49,051 nucleotides of DNA, from contig DASVEF010000250.1 of assembly GCA_036380715.1 (NCBI GenBank), positions 1 through 49,051 on the forward strand, given 5' to 3'. Made by a program: the position numbers and the translations under genes. Positions 11,231 to 19,898 of the stretch are shown here, piece after piece; the first letter of the stretch is position 1; each line of letters starts with the position of its first letter. The notes under the pieces were generated by a model. The model made no database searches. It was not told the origin of the DNA and worked only from the letters and a program-made list of their open reading frames with translations. This DNA comes from UBA5704 sp036380715 (lineage in GTDB: Bacteria > Acidobacteriota > Thermoanaerobaculia > Multivoradales > UBA5704).

Positions 11231-12703
11231 TCACTTCGCCTTCCGCAGATCCGTCCGCAGCAGGTCGACCTCCTTGTACGGAATCACCTCCACCGGGCCG
11301 ACCTTCTTCTCCAGGGCCTCGCGGAACGCCGAGGCGTTGCCGACCAGGACGATCAAGCCCTGATGGAGGCGGACGCGCCGCTTGGCGAAGTCCTGGATCT
11401 GCGGCGCGGTCACCGCGGCGAGGCGGTCGCGGTAGCTCTCCAGGTATTCGCGGCCGAGGCCGTACTTCATGGCCTCCAGGACCTTGCCCGCGATCCCCTG
11501 GGGCGTCTCGATCTCGAACGGGAAGGCGCCGGTGAGGAAGGTCTTGCGCGACTCCAGCTCGTCCGTCGGGACCGGAGCCTCTTCCAGGCCGCGGACCACG
11601 TCGAGCAGCACGCCGAGCGCGTCGGCCGTGGTCTCGGTCTTGGTGAAGGTCGAGGCGCGGAAGAAGCCCGGCTCGTAGGCCCGGAAGAAGGTGCTGCTGG
11701 CGCCGTAGGAGAGCCCGCGCTTGCGACGGATCTCCTGGAAGAGCCGGGCGCTCCCGCCGACTCCGAGGATGGAGTTGTAGATCTGCGAGGTGAAGAAGTC
11801 GGGATCGGTGTAGACCATCCCTACGTGGCCGGCGCGGATCTCGGTCTGCACCGCGTCCGGCTTGTCGATCACGATGACCCGGGGCTTTTCAGGCGTCACG
11901 GTCCGGAGCTTCGGGACTCCCGGCTCTTTCCCTTTGGCCCAGCTTCCGAACGCGCGCTCCACTTTGGAGAAGGCGTCGGCCGGCTGGACGTCCCCGACCA
12001 CGGCGAGGATCGCGCCGTTGGGCACCCAGCGCTCGCGGTGGAAGGCGATCAGGTCGTCCCGCGTGATCCCCTGGACCGACTCCGGCGTGCCGGTCTCCGG
12101 GAGGCCGTAGGGATGGTCGCCGAAGACCACGCGCTCGAAGGCGGCGTTGGCCAGATAGGGTGCGCTCTCCTGCTGCACCTGCAGACCGCTCAGCGTCTGC
12201 CGGCGCCAGCGCTCGATCTCCTCGGCCGGGAAGGTGGGGCGCAGCGCCACGTCCGCGAGCAGCTCCAGGCCGAGGTCGATCTGGTCCGAGGTCACGGACA
12301 CCATGGCGGTGGCGGTGTCCGCGGTCGCCCCGCTGGAGAGGAACCCGCCCACGGAGTCGATCGCCTCGGCGATCTGCTGGGACGAGCGCGTCTGCGTCCC
12401 TTCGCGCAGCAGGGCGGCAGTGGTCGCGGCGATACCGGCCTTGGCGGGGGGACCGTAGGCCTTGCCCGCGTGGACCAGGAGCTGGACGCTCACCGCCGGG
12501 GTCTCGTGCTGCTCGACGACCACGACGCGGAGGCCGTTGCCGAGCGTCTTCTGCTCGAAAGCGGGGAAGCGGATGTCCTTGGCGGGCTGGGGCGGCGGAG
12601 GGGTCTGCCTGGGGGCTCCGCTCTGGGTCTGGGCCGTGGCAACGGAGGCCACGAGGCCGAGGGCCAGAGCCAGCGCGACGGCCGTTCTCGTCGTCCTCAT
12701 CAT
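11231..12703 (-). CDS. M16-family peptidase subunit lacking the zinc motif
   Basis: 490 residues; signal peptide (LALALGLVASVATAQ) then two M16 (pitrilysin/MPP-like) halves. Where catalytic members have HxxEH it reads VHAGKAYGPPAKAGIAATTA, so zinc cannot be bound. The conserved SARLFQEIRRKRGLSYGASS block of the second half is present, as in non-catalytic partners of heterodimeric M16B enzymes. The ATG at 12703 overlaps the upstream gene by 4 bp, so the two are translationally coupled. It probably pairs with the product of 12700-14097 in the periplasm. The open frame extends upstream to 13675, but that part is a shadow of the other M16 gene. Confidence 0.9.
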   Translation of the reverse strand: MMRTTRTAVALALALGLVASVATAQTQSGAPRQTPPPPQPAKDIRFPAFEQKTLGNGLRVVVVEQHETPAVSVQLLVHAGKAYGPPAKAGIAATTAALLREGTQTRSSQQIAEAIDSVGGFLSSGATADTATAMVSVTSDQIDLGLELLADVALRPTFPAEEIERWRRQTLSGLQVQQESAPYLANAAFERVVFGDHPYGLPETGTPESVQGITRDDLIAFHRERWVPNGAILAVVGDVQPADAFSKVERAFGSWAKGKEPGVPKLRTVTPEKPRVIVIDKPDAVQTEIRAGHVGMVYTDPDFFTSQIYNSILGVGGSARLFQEIRRKRGLSYGASSTFFRAYEPGFFRASTFTKTETTADALGVLLDVVRGLEEAPVPTDELESRKTFLTGAFPFEIETPQGIAGKVLEAMKYGLGREYLESYRDRLAAVTAPQIQDFAKRRVRLHQGLIVLVGNASAFREALEKKVGPVEVIPYKEVDLLRTDLRKAK

Positions 12704-14097
12704 TTCACCTCGCCTTTCCCGCTCTTGGATTCCCCCTGGGCAGCCGGCCGCATCGCCTCCGGGAGCATGTAGATCACGGACCGGTTCTCGGGACGGAAGT
12801 ACTTCTTCGCCGCCGCCTGCACGTCCGCGGCGGTCACCTTCTGGTATCTCAGGTACTCGCTGTTGACCCGCGACAGGTCGTCCAGGATCACCTTGGCGTG
12901 CCCGATGATGTTCGCCTTGGCGTCCACGGTCTGGCGCGCGAAGACCCGCTCGGCCAGGAGCTGGTTCTTGGCCTTCTCCAGCTCCGCGGCGCTGACCGGC
13001 TCGTTCAGGATGCGCGCCACTTCCTCTTCGATCGCCTTCTCGCCCTCCTCGGGCTTTTGACCCTGCTGCAGGATGAGGAAGAAGTAGAAGACACCCGGGT
13101 CCTCCAGGACCAGGGCCTCGCCGCTGGCCTCGATGGCGATCTGCCGGTCGTAGACCATCTTGCGGTAGAGCCGGGAGCTCTGGCCGTCGGAGAGGATGTT
13201 GCTCGCCACCTCCAGCGCGTAGAGGTCGGGGTGCCCCTCCTCGGGGACGTGATAGGTGAAGAGCACCGCGGGAAGAGGGGCCTTGCTGTCGTACTCGACC
13301 GCCCGCCGCTCGGCCGTCTGGGCCGGCTCGGCGGGGATGGAGCGCGGGATGTCCTTCCCCTTGGGGATCGCGCCGAAGTGCTTCTCGATCCACCGCAGCG
13401 CCTGGGCCGAGTCGAAGTCGCCGGCGAGGATCAGCGTGGCGTTGTTCGGGACGTAGTAGATGCGGTGGAACTCGCGCACGTCCTCGATGGTCGCGGCGTC
13501 GAGGTCGGCCATGCTGCCGATCGGCAGGATGCCGTAGGGATGGGTGGTGAACGTCGTCTTGAGCACGACCTCGAACAGGCGGCCGAAGGGGGGATTGTCG
13601 ATCCGCAGCCGGCGCTCCTCCTTGACCACGTCGCGCTCGGAGAGGAAGTTCTTCTCCGACACGTCGAGCGACCACATGCGGTCGGCCTCCATCCAGAGCA
13701 CTCTCTCCAGGTAGTTGCTGGGGATGATCTCGAAGTACAGGGTGCGGTCGAAGTTGGTGGTGGCGTCGAGGCGTCCGCCGATGGAGGCGATGAAATCGGG
13801 GTGCTCCTCGGGGCCGACGTTCGCCGAGCCCTTGAACATCAGGTGCTCGAACAGGTGGGCGAAGCCGCTGCGCCCCTTGCGCTCGTCCTTGGAGCCGACG
13901 TGGTACCAGACGTGGACTGACACGACCGGCACCGAGTGATCCTCGTGCAGCAGGACCGTGAGACCGTTGGCGAGCCGGTGCTCGCTGACCTTCAGCTCCG
14001 GAGGAGCCACCTTGAGCGTGGCCGCCCAGCCGGCCGCCGGCACGGCCAGAGCCAACGCGAGCATCAGGGCCAGCCCGGGAGTCGTTCGTTTCCGCAT
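12700..14097 (-). CDS. M16-family zinc metallopeptidase, catalytic subunit
   Basis: 465 residues; signal peptide (residues 1-25) followed by an M16 N-terminal half. The inverted zinc motif HLFEH is at 81-85, and the third ligand is expected in VVKEERR (E160 or E161). The C-terminal half contains SNILSDGQSSRLYRKMV. It likely cleaves peptides in the periplasm in a clamshell chamber formed with the inactive partner encoded next. ATG start with AAAGGAGG directly upstream. It is the first gene of a two-gene operon. Confidence 0.94.
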   Translation of the reverse strand: MRKRTTPGLALMLALALAVPAAGWAATLKVAPPELKVSEHRLANGLTVLLHEDHSVPVVSVHVWYHVGSKDERKGRSGFAHLFEHLMFKGSANVGPEEHPDFIASIGGRLDATTNFDRTLYFEIIPSNYLERVLWMEADRMWSLDVSEKNFLSERDVVKEERRLRIDNPPFGRLFEVVLKTTFTTHPYGILPIGSMADLDAATIEDVREFHRIYYVPNNATLILAGDFDSAQALRWIEKHFGAIPKGKDIPRSIPAEPAQTAERRAVEYDSKAPLPAVLFTYHVPEEGHPDLYALEVASNILSDGQSSRLYRKMVYDRQIAIEASGEALVLEDPGVFYFFLILQQGQKPEEGEKAIEEEVARILNEPVSAAELEKAKNQLLAERVFARQTVDAKANIIGHAKVILDDLSRVNSEYLRYQKVTAADVQAAAKKYFRPENRSVIYMLPEAMRPAAQGESKSGKGEVK

Positions 14098-14127
14098 CCT
14101 TCCTCCTTTGTCGGTACAGCGGACCTA

Positions 14128-14133
14128 ATCATA
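14128..14133 (-). promoter_or_regulatory. -10 element candidate for the M16 operon
   Basis: TATGAT on the minus strand, about 30 bp upstream of the M16 start codon. No convincing -35 is seen at 17 bp. Confidence 0.35.
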
Positions 14134-14172
14134 CCGAAGGAGGGGAGGGAAGAAAGCCGTCCCGCGAACGCT

Positions 14173-14178
14173 TACAAT
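14173..14178 (+). promoter_or_regulatory. -10 element candidate for tRNA-Leu
   Basis: TACAAT ends 8 nt before the first base of the tRNA, a position that would start transcription at or next to its 5' end. No clear -35 is visible. Confidence 0.45.
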
Positions 14179-14186
14179 ACCGGCAA

Positions 14187-14270
14187 GCCGGAGTGGCGGA
14201 ACGGCAGACGCAGGAGACTTAAAATCTCTCGCCGCAAGGCGTGCGGGTTCGAGTCCCGCCTCCGGCACCA
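14187..14270 (+). tRNA. tRNA-Leu (anticodon UAA)
   Basis: An 84-nt class II tRNA. Acceptor GCCGGAG (14187-14193) pairs with CTCCGGC (14260-14266); discriminator A and encoded CCA follow (14268-14270). Anticodon stem GGAGA/TCTCT encloses CTTAAAA, with anticodon TAA at 14220-14222. The long variable arm GCCGCAAGGC and T arm GCGGG-TTCGAGT-CCCGC are present. It reads UUA (and UUG) codons, which are rare in this GC-rich genome. Confidence 0.97.
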
Positions 14271-14336
14271 CCTACGAAACCGACAACTCGCGTGAAGCGC
14301 GCCCGCACCCCCCGTCCATCATCGCCGCCGCCGGCC

Positions 14337-16121
14337 ATGTCGCTTCCTGGTGCGGCACACGCCGCAATCCTCGGTGCCGCCTTCCTGTCCTTGCTGGCGT
14401 GGACCTGGGGCACCTGGCCGGACGTTCTCGTCGACTTCGGCCGCGAGCTTTACGTCCCCTGGCAGATCACGCAAGGCAAACGGCTCTACCTCGACCTGGC
14501 GTGGTTCAACGGACCACTTTCACCCCACTGGAACGCCCTGATGTTCAGCCTGTTCGGCGTCGGGCTGCGCACCCTGGTCTGGGTCAACGCCGCCCTTTTC
14601 GCCCTCATCCTCTGGCTCTTGTGGTCCCTGCTGCGGTCGTTCGGCTCCCGGGAGTCCGCCACGATCGCGTGCCTGCTGGTGCTCGCCACGTGCGGGTTCG
14701 GCCAGCTCGTCGGGATCGGCAACTACAACTACATCTGTCCCTACTCGCACGAGGTCACCCACGGGCTCCTGCTAGGACTGGCCGCGCTGGTCCTTTTGCG
14801 GCGCTGGTCTGACTACGGCCGGCTGCGCGAGCTGTTGGCAGGGGCGAGTCTGGTGGGGCTCTGTTTCCTGACCAAGCCGGAGATGTTCATCGCGGCGTTC
14901 GCGGCTTCGGCGGTCGTGGTGGCTCTGCGGCTGTGGAATGATCGCGGGCGGATCCCGGCAGCCGCAGGCGTTTTCGTTCTGGGGCTGGTCCTGCCCGTGC
15001 TCCTGGCCGGCGGCCTCCTCTCCCTTGTCATGCCTACCGGAACGGCTTGGCGAGGAACGCTGGGCGCTTGGCCTTCGCTGTTCGCGACCGAGGTGGCGGC
15101 TTCTCCTTTCTACCGCGCGGGCTCAGGGCTCGACGCGCCGGCGGCCCATATGTCGCAGATGCTGTGGGGGACGGTTGCCACCGCCGGCCTGCTCCTGCCG
15201 GGCGTCCTGTTGGGCCTGTCCGCCCGGAGGTCCCGCCATGCCCGGGTGACGGCCTGGATCGCGTTCGCGATCGTGGCGGTGGCCGTCGCGGTCTTCTATG
15301 ACCAGATCCCGTGGGTGAGTGCGGCCAAGCCCTGGCCGCTGTTGTGCCTGGGGGTGCTCGTGGCGGCGATCCTGCGGCTCCGCGCCGGAGACGGCGGGGC
15401 GGCGCCGGTTGCCGCGGTTGGATTCGCCATCTTCTCTCTCGCCTTGCTGGGCAAGATGCTTCTGAACGCGCGGCTCTATCACTACGGCTTTGCCCTGGCG
15501 ATGCCCGCCCTAGCCCTCCTGACGGTGGTCCTGTACGACTGGATCCCGCGCTGGGTCGCCAACCGCGGCGGTACAGAGGCGGTGGCGAAGGCGGGTCTGC
15601 TGCCGGTGCTGCTGGCCTTCGCGTTGGCCCATCTGAGCGTTACCTCTGGATATCTCGCAGGCAAGCGGGAGTGGGTGGCGGCCGGACCCGACGCCTTCAG
15701 GGCCGACGCCCGCGCTCACGCCGTCAAAGCGGCTCTGGACTGGATCGCCGCCAACCCCGTCGAAGGGCAGCGCCGTCCCACGGTCCTCGTCGTTCCGGAG
15801 GGCGTGATGATCAACTACCTCGCGCGCAGCGAGAACCCCACGCCGTTCGTCAACTTCATGCCGCCGGAGATGATCCTCTTCGGCGAGCCCCCCATGCTCG
15901 CGGCTCTCGAAAGCCACCCTCCGGATGTGGTCGTGATCACCCACAAACGCACGCACGAGTACGGCCTGCCGTGGTTCGGCCGGGATTACGCCAGGGATCT
16001 GGCCGCGTGGCTCCAAGGGCGCTATCGCGTCGTCCAGATCTTCGGCGACCCGCCTCTGCAACCCGCTTCGCGGTTCGGAATCGCCGTTCTGGCCCGCAAT
16101 ACCGAGCCTGCTGACAGATAA
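14337..16121 (+). CDS. Polytopic membrane protein, GT-C (GT39-like) glycosyltransferase candidate
   Basis: 594 residues with about a dozen hydrophobic segments. An early loop reads VDFGRELYVPWQITQGKRLY then DLAWFNGPLSPHWNAL; this acidic first-loop pattern is typical of lipid-linked-sugar glycosyltransferases of the GT-C fold. A soluble C-terminal region follows (about 450-594), with VVVITHKRTHEYGL. It may glycosylate envelope components using a polyprenyl-phosphate sugar donor, which is an inference. The open frame runs back into the tRNA, so the start must be later: ATG 14337 is chosen and GTG 14292 is the alternative; neither has a good Shine-Dalgarno. Confidence 0.7.
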   Translation: MSLPGAAHAAILGAAFLSLLAWTWGTWPDVLVDFGRELYVPWQITQGKRLYLDLAWFNGPLSPHWNALMFSLFGVGLRTLVWVNAALFALILWLLWSLLRSFGSRESATIACLLVLATCGFGQLVGIGNYNYICPYSHEVTHGLLLGLAALVLLRRWSDYGRLRELLAGASLVGLCFLTKPEMFIAAFAASAVVVALRLWNDRGRIPAAAGVFVLGLVLPVLLAGGLLSLVMPTGTAWRGTLGAWPSLFATEVAASPFYRAGSGLDAPAAHMSQMLWGTVATAGLLLPGVLLGLSARRSRHARVTAWIAFAIVAVAVAVFYDQIPWVSAAKPWPLLCLGVLVAAILRLRAGDGGAAPVAAVGFAIFSLALLGKMLLNARLYHYGFALAMPALALLTVVLYDWIPRWVANRGGTEAVAKAGLLPVLLAFALAHLSVTSGYLAGKREWVAAGPDAFRADARAHAVKAALDWIAANPVEGQRRPTVLVVPEGVMINYLARSENPTPFVNFMPPEMILFGEPPMLAALESHPPDVVVITHKRTHEYGLPWFGRDYARDLAAWLQGRYRVVQIFGDPPLQPASRFGIAVLARNTEPADR

Positions 16122-16126
16122 GAGGG

Positions 16127-16162
16127 CGCGCCGCGGAGCGTACCTGGACGCTTCGCGGCGCG
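16127..16162. terminator. Strong bidirectional hairpin between convergent genes
   Basis: A 15-bp stem (16127-16141 with 16148-16162) closed by a 6-nt loop, with one G-T pair, sits between the stops at 16121 and 16169. The flanks are only weakly T/A-rich, but placement and stem strength support transcription termination in both directions. Confidence 0.7.
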
Positions 16163-16168
16163 AAAGAC

Positions 16169-16948
16169 TCAGCCGGGGTTGCTCTGCGTGCGGTAGATCG
16201 ACCGGAATCCGTCGGAGCAGCCGTAGTTCCGGATCCAGTTATAGCTCTCCCAGGTCGGGCACGACCAGCTTGCGTAGCCGCAGTTCACAGAGGCAGCGGC
16301 TGAGGCGGCTCCGAGTTGATCATCCCCATCTTCGCTCCAGGAGTAGTTGTCGTATTCGTCCGTCGTCCCTACGAAGGAGTACGCCACGCAGCGGTAAGCG
16401 GGCGGGTAGGGGCCGAATCCGTCCGGTCCTACGCTCGCTTCACCCCAGGTCGTGCCGCCAACCATGCCCGGGTTGTGCCCACCGTCCAGGTGATAGCCGT
16501 AGCCGCTACAGACGGGGCCGTCTTCAGCGGCGTAGGCGGTGATGGACTGAATGGATTCTCTGGGATTCTCCTGCTCGGCCTTCTGTGGCTCGAGGCGGGC
16601 GAGCGCACGCGTGAGAAGGCGTAAACGATCCGCAGTGGACCTGTCCTTCGAATCTCGCGCAAGCTGGGCTCGGAGGGCCGAGATCTCGGCCCGGAGCCAC
16701 GCGATGTCGTGCTTCAAGCCCTCACTTCCGAAGGCGACTCGAATCTGCTCTCCGGAGGGGAGCTCGATCCGGTAGACGCCCTGGGCGATCTGAACGGCGC
16801 GATCCCCGAGCTGGGCTTGGAAGCTCTCTTCACTCTGAAGCAGAAGATGGTTCGGTGCTGCGGTCGCCGTGGTAAGGCTGCCGAAAAGCAAAATCATCAG
16901 AACGACCGCGAGACGAGTGAGAGAGCGGGTAAGACTGTCCTGTCGCAT
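16169..16948 (-). CDS. Secreted protein of unknown function with coiled coil
   Basis: 259 residues. An N-terminal hydrophobic signal (about 10-30, ending TATAA) is followed by a charged helical, probably coiled-coil, stretch (about 75-125). The C-terminal aromatic, glycine-rich domain contains five cysteines (CSGYGY, YRCVAY, NCGYASWSC, YGCSDG), which suggests disulfides outside the cytoplasm. I do not recognise a family. ATG start with GGAGG 9 nt upstream. It is divergent from the peptidase gene at 17146, with 197 bp between them. Confidence 0.75.
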   Translation of the reverse strand: MRQDSLTRSLTRLAVVLMILLFGSLTTATAAPNHLLLQSEESFQAQLGDRAVQIAQGVYRIELPSGEQIRVAFGSEGLKHDIAWLRAEISALRAQLARDSKDRSTADRLRLLTRALARLEPQKAEQENPRESIQSITAYAAEDGPVCSGYGYHLDGGHNPGMVGGTTWGEASVGPDGFGPYPPAYRCVAYSFVGTTDEYDNYSWSEDGDDQLGAASAAASVNCGYASWSCPTWESYNWIRNYGCSDGFRSIYRTQSNPG

Positions 16949-17145
16949 GCTGTACTACCTCCACTTCGGATTAGGGTTTCTCTTGTCTCCTCGACGGGCT
17001 TGCCTCCCCGCGAGGAGTGTCCGCCTCTTCGTGACAGAAAGGAGATATTCATTTCACGAACACTGAAACCCAGGACGAGTGAAACGATTGACGACTACCT
17101 TCGTAGTAGAAGGAAGACCCACCTTGACCAAGGAGTAGCTGCCCG
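16949..17145. other. Divergent intergenic region
   Basis: It holds one visible dyad, CTCCTCG (16987-16993) with CGAGGAG (17011-17017), and the AAGGAG ribosome site of the gene at 17146. No convincing -10/-35 pair was found for either direction. Confidence 0.5.
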
Positions 17146-19311
17146 ATGCGAAGAATCACCCCGAAGCTTCTCAGCGCCGCCGTCCTGACATTCCTGGCCG
17201 CCTTCGCGGTCCCCATGACGTCCTCGGCTCAGACCGGGAAGGTCTACCACTACGTCCAGAGCCTCACGGACGGCTCGGAGCCCACGGATGTCTGGGTGTA
17301 TTTCGAGAAGGATCGGATCGAGCAATTCAGCCTGCTTCGGGGAAGCCGGTATGCCTCCCTCAGCGTCCAAAGCCTGCAGGGGACGGGCTTCGCGCCCGGG
17401 CCCTTGGATGTGTGGGACGTGAGTCCCAGGGAGAAGATCCTGGTTGCGCGGGTTGAGCCTACCGGGGCGGAGCAGGCGCGCGTGCAGGTCTTTTCCACCG
17501 GACGCCCGGCCGAAATGGTTGCGCGGCCTGCCGCACCCTGGGCTTTCTACACCTCCCTTCCGGTCCTGACCCCCCTCTTCCGGCAGAAGACCGATCCCAA
17601 GGCGAGCTTCGAGGTGAGCCTCGCGACCCCGTACTTCGCGCCCGGCCAGGCGCCGGTGCGCTTCGACGGTCCTTTCACCGTCTCCTTCGTAGGAGAGGAG
17701 GAGCGGGGCGGTGTACGCACCAGGAAGCACAGGATCTTCCGGAGTCAGGACGAGGTGGGTTTCGTGTGGGTGGGCCCGGAGGGCGATCTCCGCGAGGCGG
17801 AGGTCCTGCGGCCGGCGCGGGATGAGGAAGACGAGGCGCAGAAGATCGTGTTCCGCCTGGAGGGGGTCGAGCCTTCCGGCCGGGCCGGCTGGGAGAAGCT
17901 GCGGACAGCGCGGCTCGGCGCCGCTCCCGACGACGGACCGGTCGAGGCGAAGACCGTGGCCCCCCACCCGTGCCGCGTTCCCGGCCTGGACGAGGAGGTC
18001 CGGTGCGCCACCTACGCCGTCTGGGAAGACCGCGAGGGGAAGAAGGGGCGCAAGATCGGATTGAACGTCGTCATCCTTCCCGCGGTGGGCAAGGAGCGGG
18101 TGGCGGATCCCATCTTCTTCTTCGCCGGCGGCCCGGGCGAGGGGATCGCCGAGAGCGCACCCTGGCTCGATCGCGACAATTCCCTGCGGCGGACGCGGGA
18201 CGCCGTGCTGATCGACCAGCGGGGCACCGGCCGTTCGAACCGGCTCCAATGCCACCTCTACGGCGAGCCGCTCGACTACCGGAAAGCCGCCGGGGACGTC
18301 TACCCGGCGGACGCGGTCCGGAAGTGCCGCGCACAGTTGGAGAAGGTCGCCGACCTGCGCTTCTACACCACGGCGCTCGCCGCCGACGACTTCGACGAGG
18401 TCCGCGCCTGGCTCGGCTACGACAAGATCAACCTCTGGGGCGGCTCGTACGGCACGCGGATGGCCCAGGTCTACCTGCGCCGGCACCCGGAGACCGTGCG
18501 CAGCGTGGTGCTCGTGGCGGTGGCTCCGGTGTCCATGCCCATCCCGCTCCGCCACGCCTACGCCGGCATGCGGGCGATCGAGGCGCTCCTCTCCGAGTGC
18601 CGGGCCGACGCGGCGTGCAACGCCGCTTTCCCCGACGTGCGCCGCGAGATTGACGCCGTGCTCGCGCGAGTGGAGAAGGGGGAGACGGTCATGGTGACGG
18701 ACACGCGGACGGGCGAGCGGGTCCAGGTCCGGCCGTCCCGCGGGCTCCTGGCCGAGGGCGTCCGCTACCTCATGTACGGCCGCGGAGGCGGCTCTCTCCC
18801 GCTCCAGATCCACCGCGCGTACCAGGGTGACCTCACGCCGCTCGTCCAGATGTCGATCGAGAACCGGGTGGGAATCCACGAATCCCTCGCCATGGGGCTG
18901 AACTTCTCGGTGACCTGCGCCGAGGACCTGCCCTACATCACCGACGAGATGACGAAGCGGGAGACGGCCGGGACACTCCTCCGCGACTACCGGATCGCCG
19001 CGCAGAAGGCGGTCTGCGAGGTCTGGCCCCGGGGCGCGGCGCCGGCGGACGTGCACGAGCCGGTCCGCTCGGAAGTGCCCGTCCTCCTGATCTCCGGCGA
19101 GTGGGACCCGGTGACGCCGCCCGAGTTCGCCGAGGAGGTGGCCAGGACTCTGCCCAACAGCCTCCACGTGGTCGTGCCCCGCGGCTCCCACGGCGGAGCG
19201 GGCCGGTGCACGGACGATCTGGTCCAGGCGTTCTACGACCGCGCCTCGGTCCAGGGGCTCGACGCCTCGTGCGTGAAGGACTACGCGAAACCGGTCTTCA
19301 TGCTGAAGTAG
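17146..19311 (+). CDS. Secreted alpha/beta-hydrolase, S33 tripeptidyl-aminopeptidase-like
   Basis: 721 residues; signal peptide (1-29, ending SSAQ). About 270 residues of an extra N-terminal domain precede an alpha/beta-hydrolase of the TAP/prolyl-aminopeptidase group. It shows oxyanion loop FFAGGPGEG, nucleophile Ser434 in GGSYGT, Asp654 in GEWDPVTPP and His682 in PRGSHGG; a DQRGTGRSN block is also typical. It probably removes N-terminal peptides outside the cytoplasm. The N-terminal domain (beta-rich, no family recognised) makes it longer than the usual 450-550 residues. Start ATG with AAGGAG 10 nt upstream. Confidence 0.88.
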   Translation: MRRITPKLLSAAVLTFLAAFAVPMTSSAQTGKVYHYVQSLTDGSEPTDVWVYFEKDRIEQFSLLRGSRYASLSVQSLQGTGFAPGPLDVWDVSPREKILVARVEPTGAEQARVQVFSTGRPAEMVARPAAPWAFYTSLPVLTPLFRQKTDPKASFEVSLATPYFAPGQAPVRFDGPFTVSFVGEEERGGVRTRKHRIFRSQDEVGFVWVGPEGDLREAEVLRPARDEEDEAQKIVFRLEGVEPSGRAGWEKLRTARLGAAPDDGPVEAKTVAPHPCRVPGLDEEVRCATYAVWEDREGKKGRKIGLNVVILPAVGKERVADPIFFFAGGPGEGIAESAPWLDRDNSLRRTRDAVLIDQRGTGRSNRLQCHLYGEPLDYRKAAGDVYPADAVRKCRAQLEKVADLRFYTTALAADDFDEVRAWLGYDKINLWGGSYGTRMAQVYLRRHPETVRSVVLVAVAPVSMPIPLRHAYAGMRAIEALLSECRADAACNAAFPDVRREIDAVLARVEKGETVMVTDTRTGERVQVRPSRGLLAEGVRYLMYGRGGGSLPLQIHRAYQGDLTPLVQMSIENRVGIHESLAMGLNFSVTCAEDLPYITDEMTKRETAGTLLRDYRIAAQKAVCEVWPRGAAPADVHEPVRSEVPVLLISGEWDPVTPPEFAEEVARTLPNSLHVVVPRGSHGGAGRCTDDLVQAFYDRASVQGLDASCVKDYAKPVFMLK

Positions 19312-19324
19312 GGAGCGGCTCACC

Positions 19325-19590
19325 CGCTCCGCGGAGCGAGTCTTTCGCTCCGCGGACCAACTCACTCGTCCCTAGGGACAGCTCACTCGGACCCTGGGTG
19401 CAACTCGCTCGTACCGAGGAGCGAGTCTCGGGTTCCCACGGAGCGAGTCTCGGGCTCCATGGAACCAGAGACTCGCTCCAAGGGGCCGGCCACTCCGCAC
19501 CAGGGTCCGAGGCTCTCGCTCCTCGGGAAAATCCATAGGCTCCGTGGAGCCACTCACTCGTCCCGCGGACCAAGTCTCCCGCTCCACGGT
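19325..19590. repeat. Array of 13 CCNNGG dyads at 21-22 bp spacing
   Basis: The 329 bases between the stops at 19311 and 19641 hold no gene. A CCNNGG core occurs at 19329, 19350, 19371, 19392, 19414, 19436, 19457, 19478, 19500, 19521, 19542, 19563 and 19584: intervals of 21 bp nine times and 22 bp three times. The two central bases vary freely (GC, TA, CT, GA, AC, AT, AA, AG, TC, GT). Flanks are often self-complementary (CGCT-core-AGCG, GTC-core-GAC, GGCT-core-AGCC). Between cores there is a CTCRCTCG-like spacer or its complement GCGAGTCTC. The 22-bp steps break any reading frame. Confidence 0.85.
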
Positions 19591-19640
19591 TCAGGTCGAA
19601 CGCCGGCGGGAGCGCCAGCCTCGGCGGTCAACCGCCTTTT

Positions 19641-19898
19641 TCAGGCGGAGGGCGGCGGCGGGCTGTCCACAATGGCCCTCAGGTCATCGATCATCGGCCG
19701 CAGGCGGTCGTTGACGGCGTTCTGGATCACCGCGCGCACTTCCTCCGAGGCGCTCAGTTTATCCCCAAAATCTTCAGGGGAGGCCTCCTGCGGCGTGACG
19801 GGCAGGGCCGCGGCGACGCCCAGCAGATGATAGAGGAGCCGGATCAGCTCCCGGATGATCTCCCGGATCTGTGCCCGGGCCTCTTCGACGTCGGACAT
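19641..19898 (-). CDS. Small helical protein, unknown
   Basis: 85 residues, all predicted helical and amphipathic (EEARAQIREIIRELIRLLYH...RAVIQNAVNDRLRPMIDDLR), with a proline tail. No recognised family. The ATG at 19898 is chosen because AAGGGGAG lies about 6 nt upstream; an upstream start at 19946 would add 16 residues. It overlaps the end of the zinc-finger gene (19844-20053) by 55 bp in another frame, so the two are probably cotranscribed. Confidence 0.6.
   Translation of the reverse strand: MSDVEEARAQIREIIRELIRLLYHLLGVAAALPVTPQEASPEDFGDKLSASEEVRAVIQNAVNDRLRPMIDDLRAIVDSPPPPSA

Noticed and set aside
11231..13675. 814-residue version of the non-catalytic M16 gene
   Set aside because: The first 324 codons overlap the catalytic M16 gene in another frame; the true start is the ATG at 12703 overlapping the upstream stop.
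14241..14336. N-terminal extension of the GT-C-like protein
   Set aside because: It would start inside the tRNA-Leu gene and encodes a proline/arginine run with no ribosome site.
17095..19365. 756-codon frame antisense to the secreted peptidase
   Set aside because: Composition is that of a shadow frame; the plus-strand gene has signal peptide and catalytic triad.
19298..19573. Short minus-strand frames (91 and 71 codons) over the first dyad array
   Set aside because: The 22-bp steps shift the reading frame between units, so no repeat peptide is kept; no ribosome site.
19325..19590. CRISPR array
   Set aside because: Units are only 21-22 bp, with no constant repeat separated by unique spacers and no cas genes nearby.
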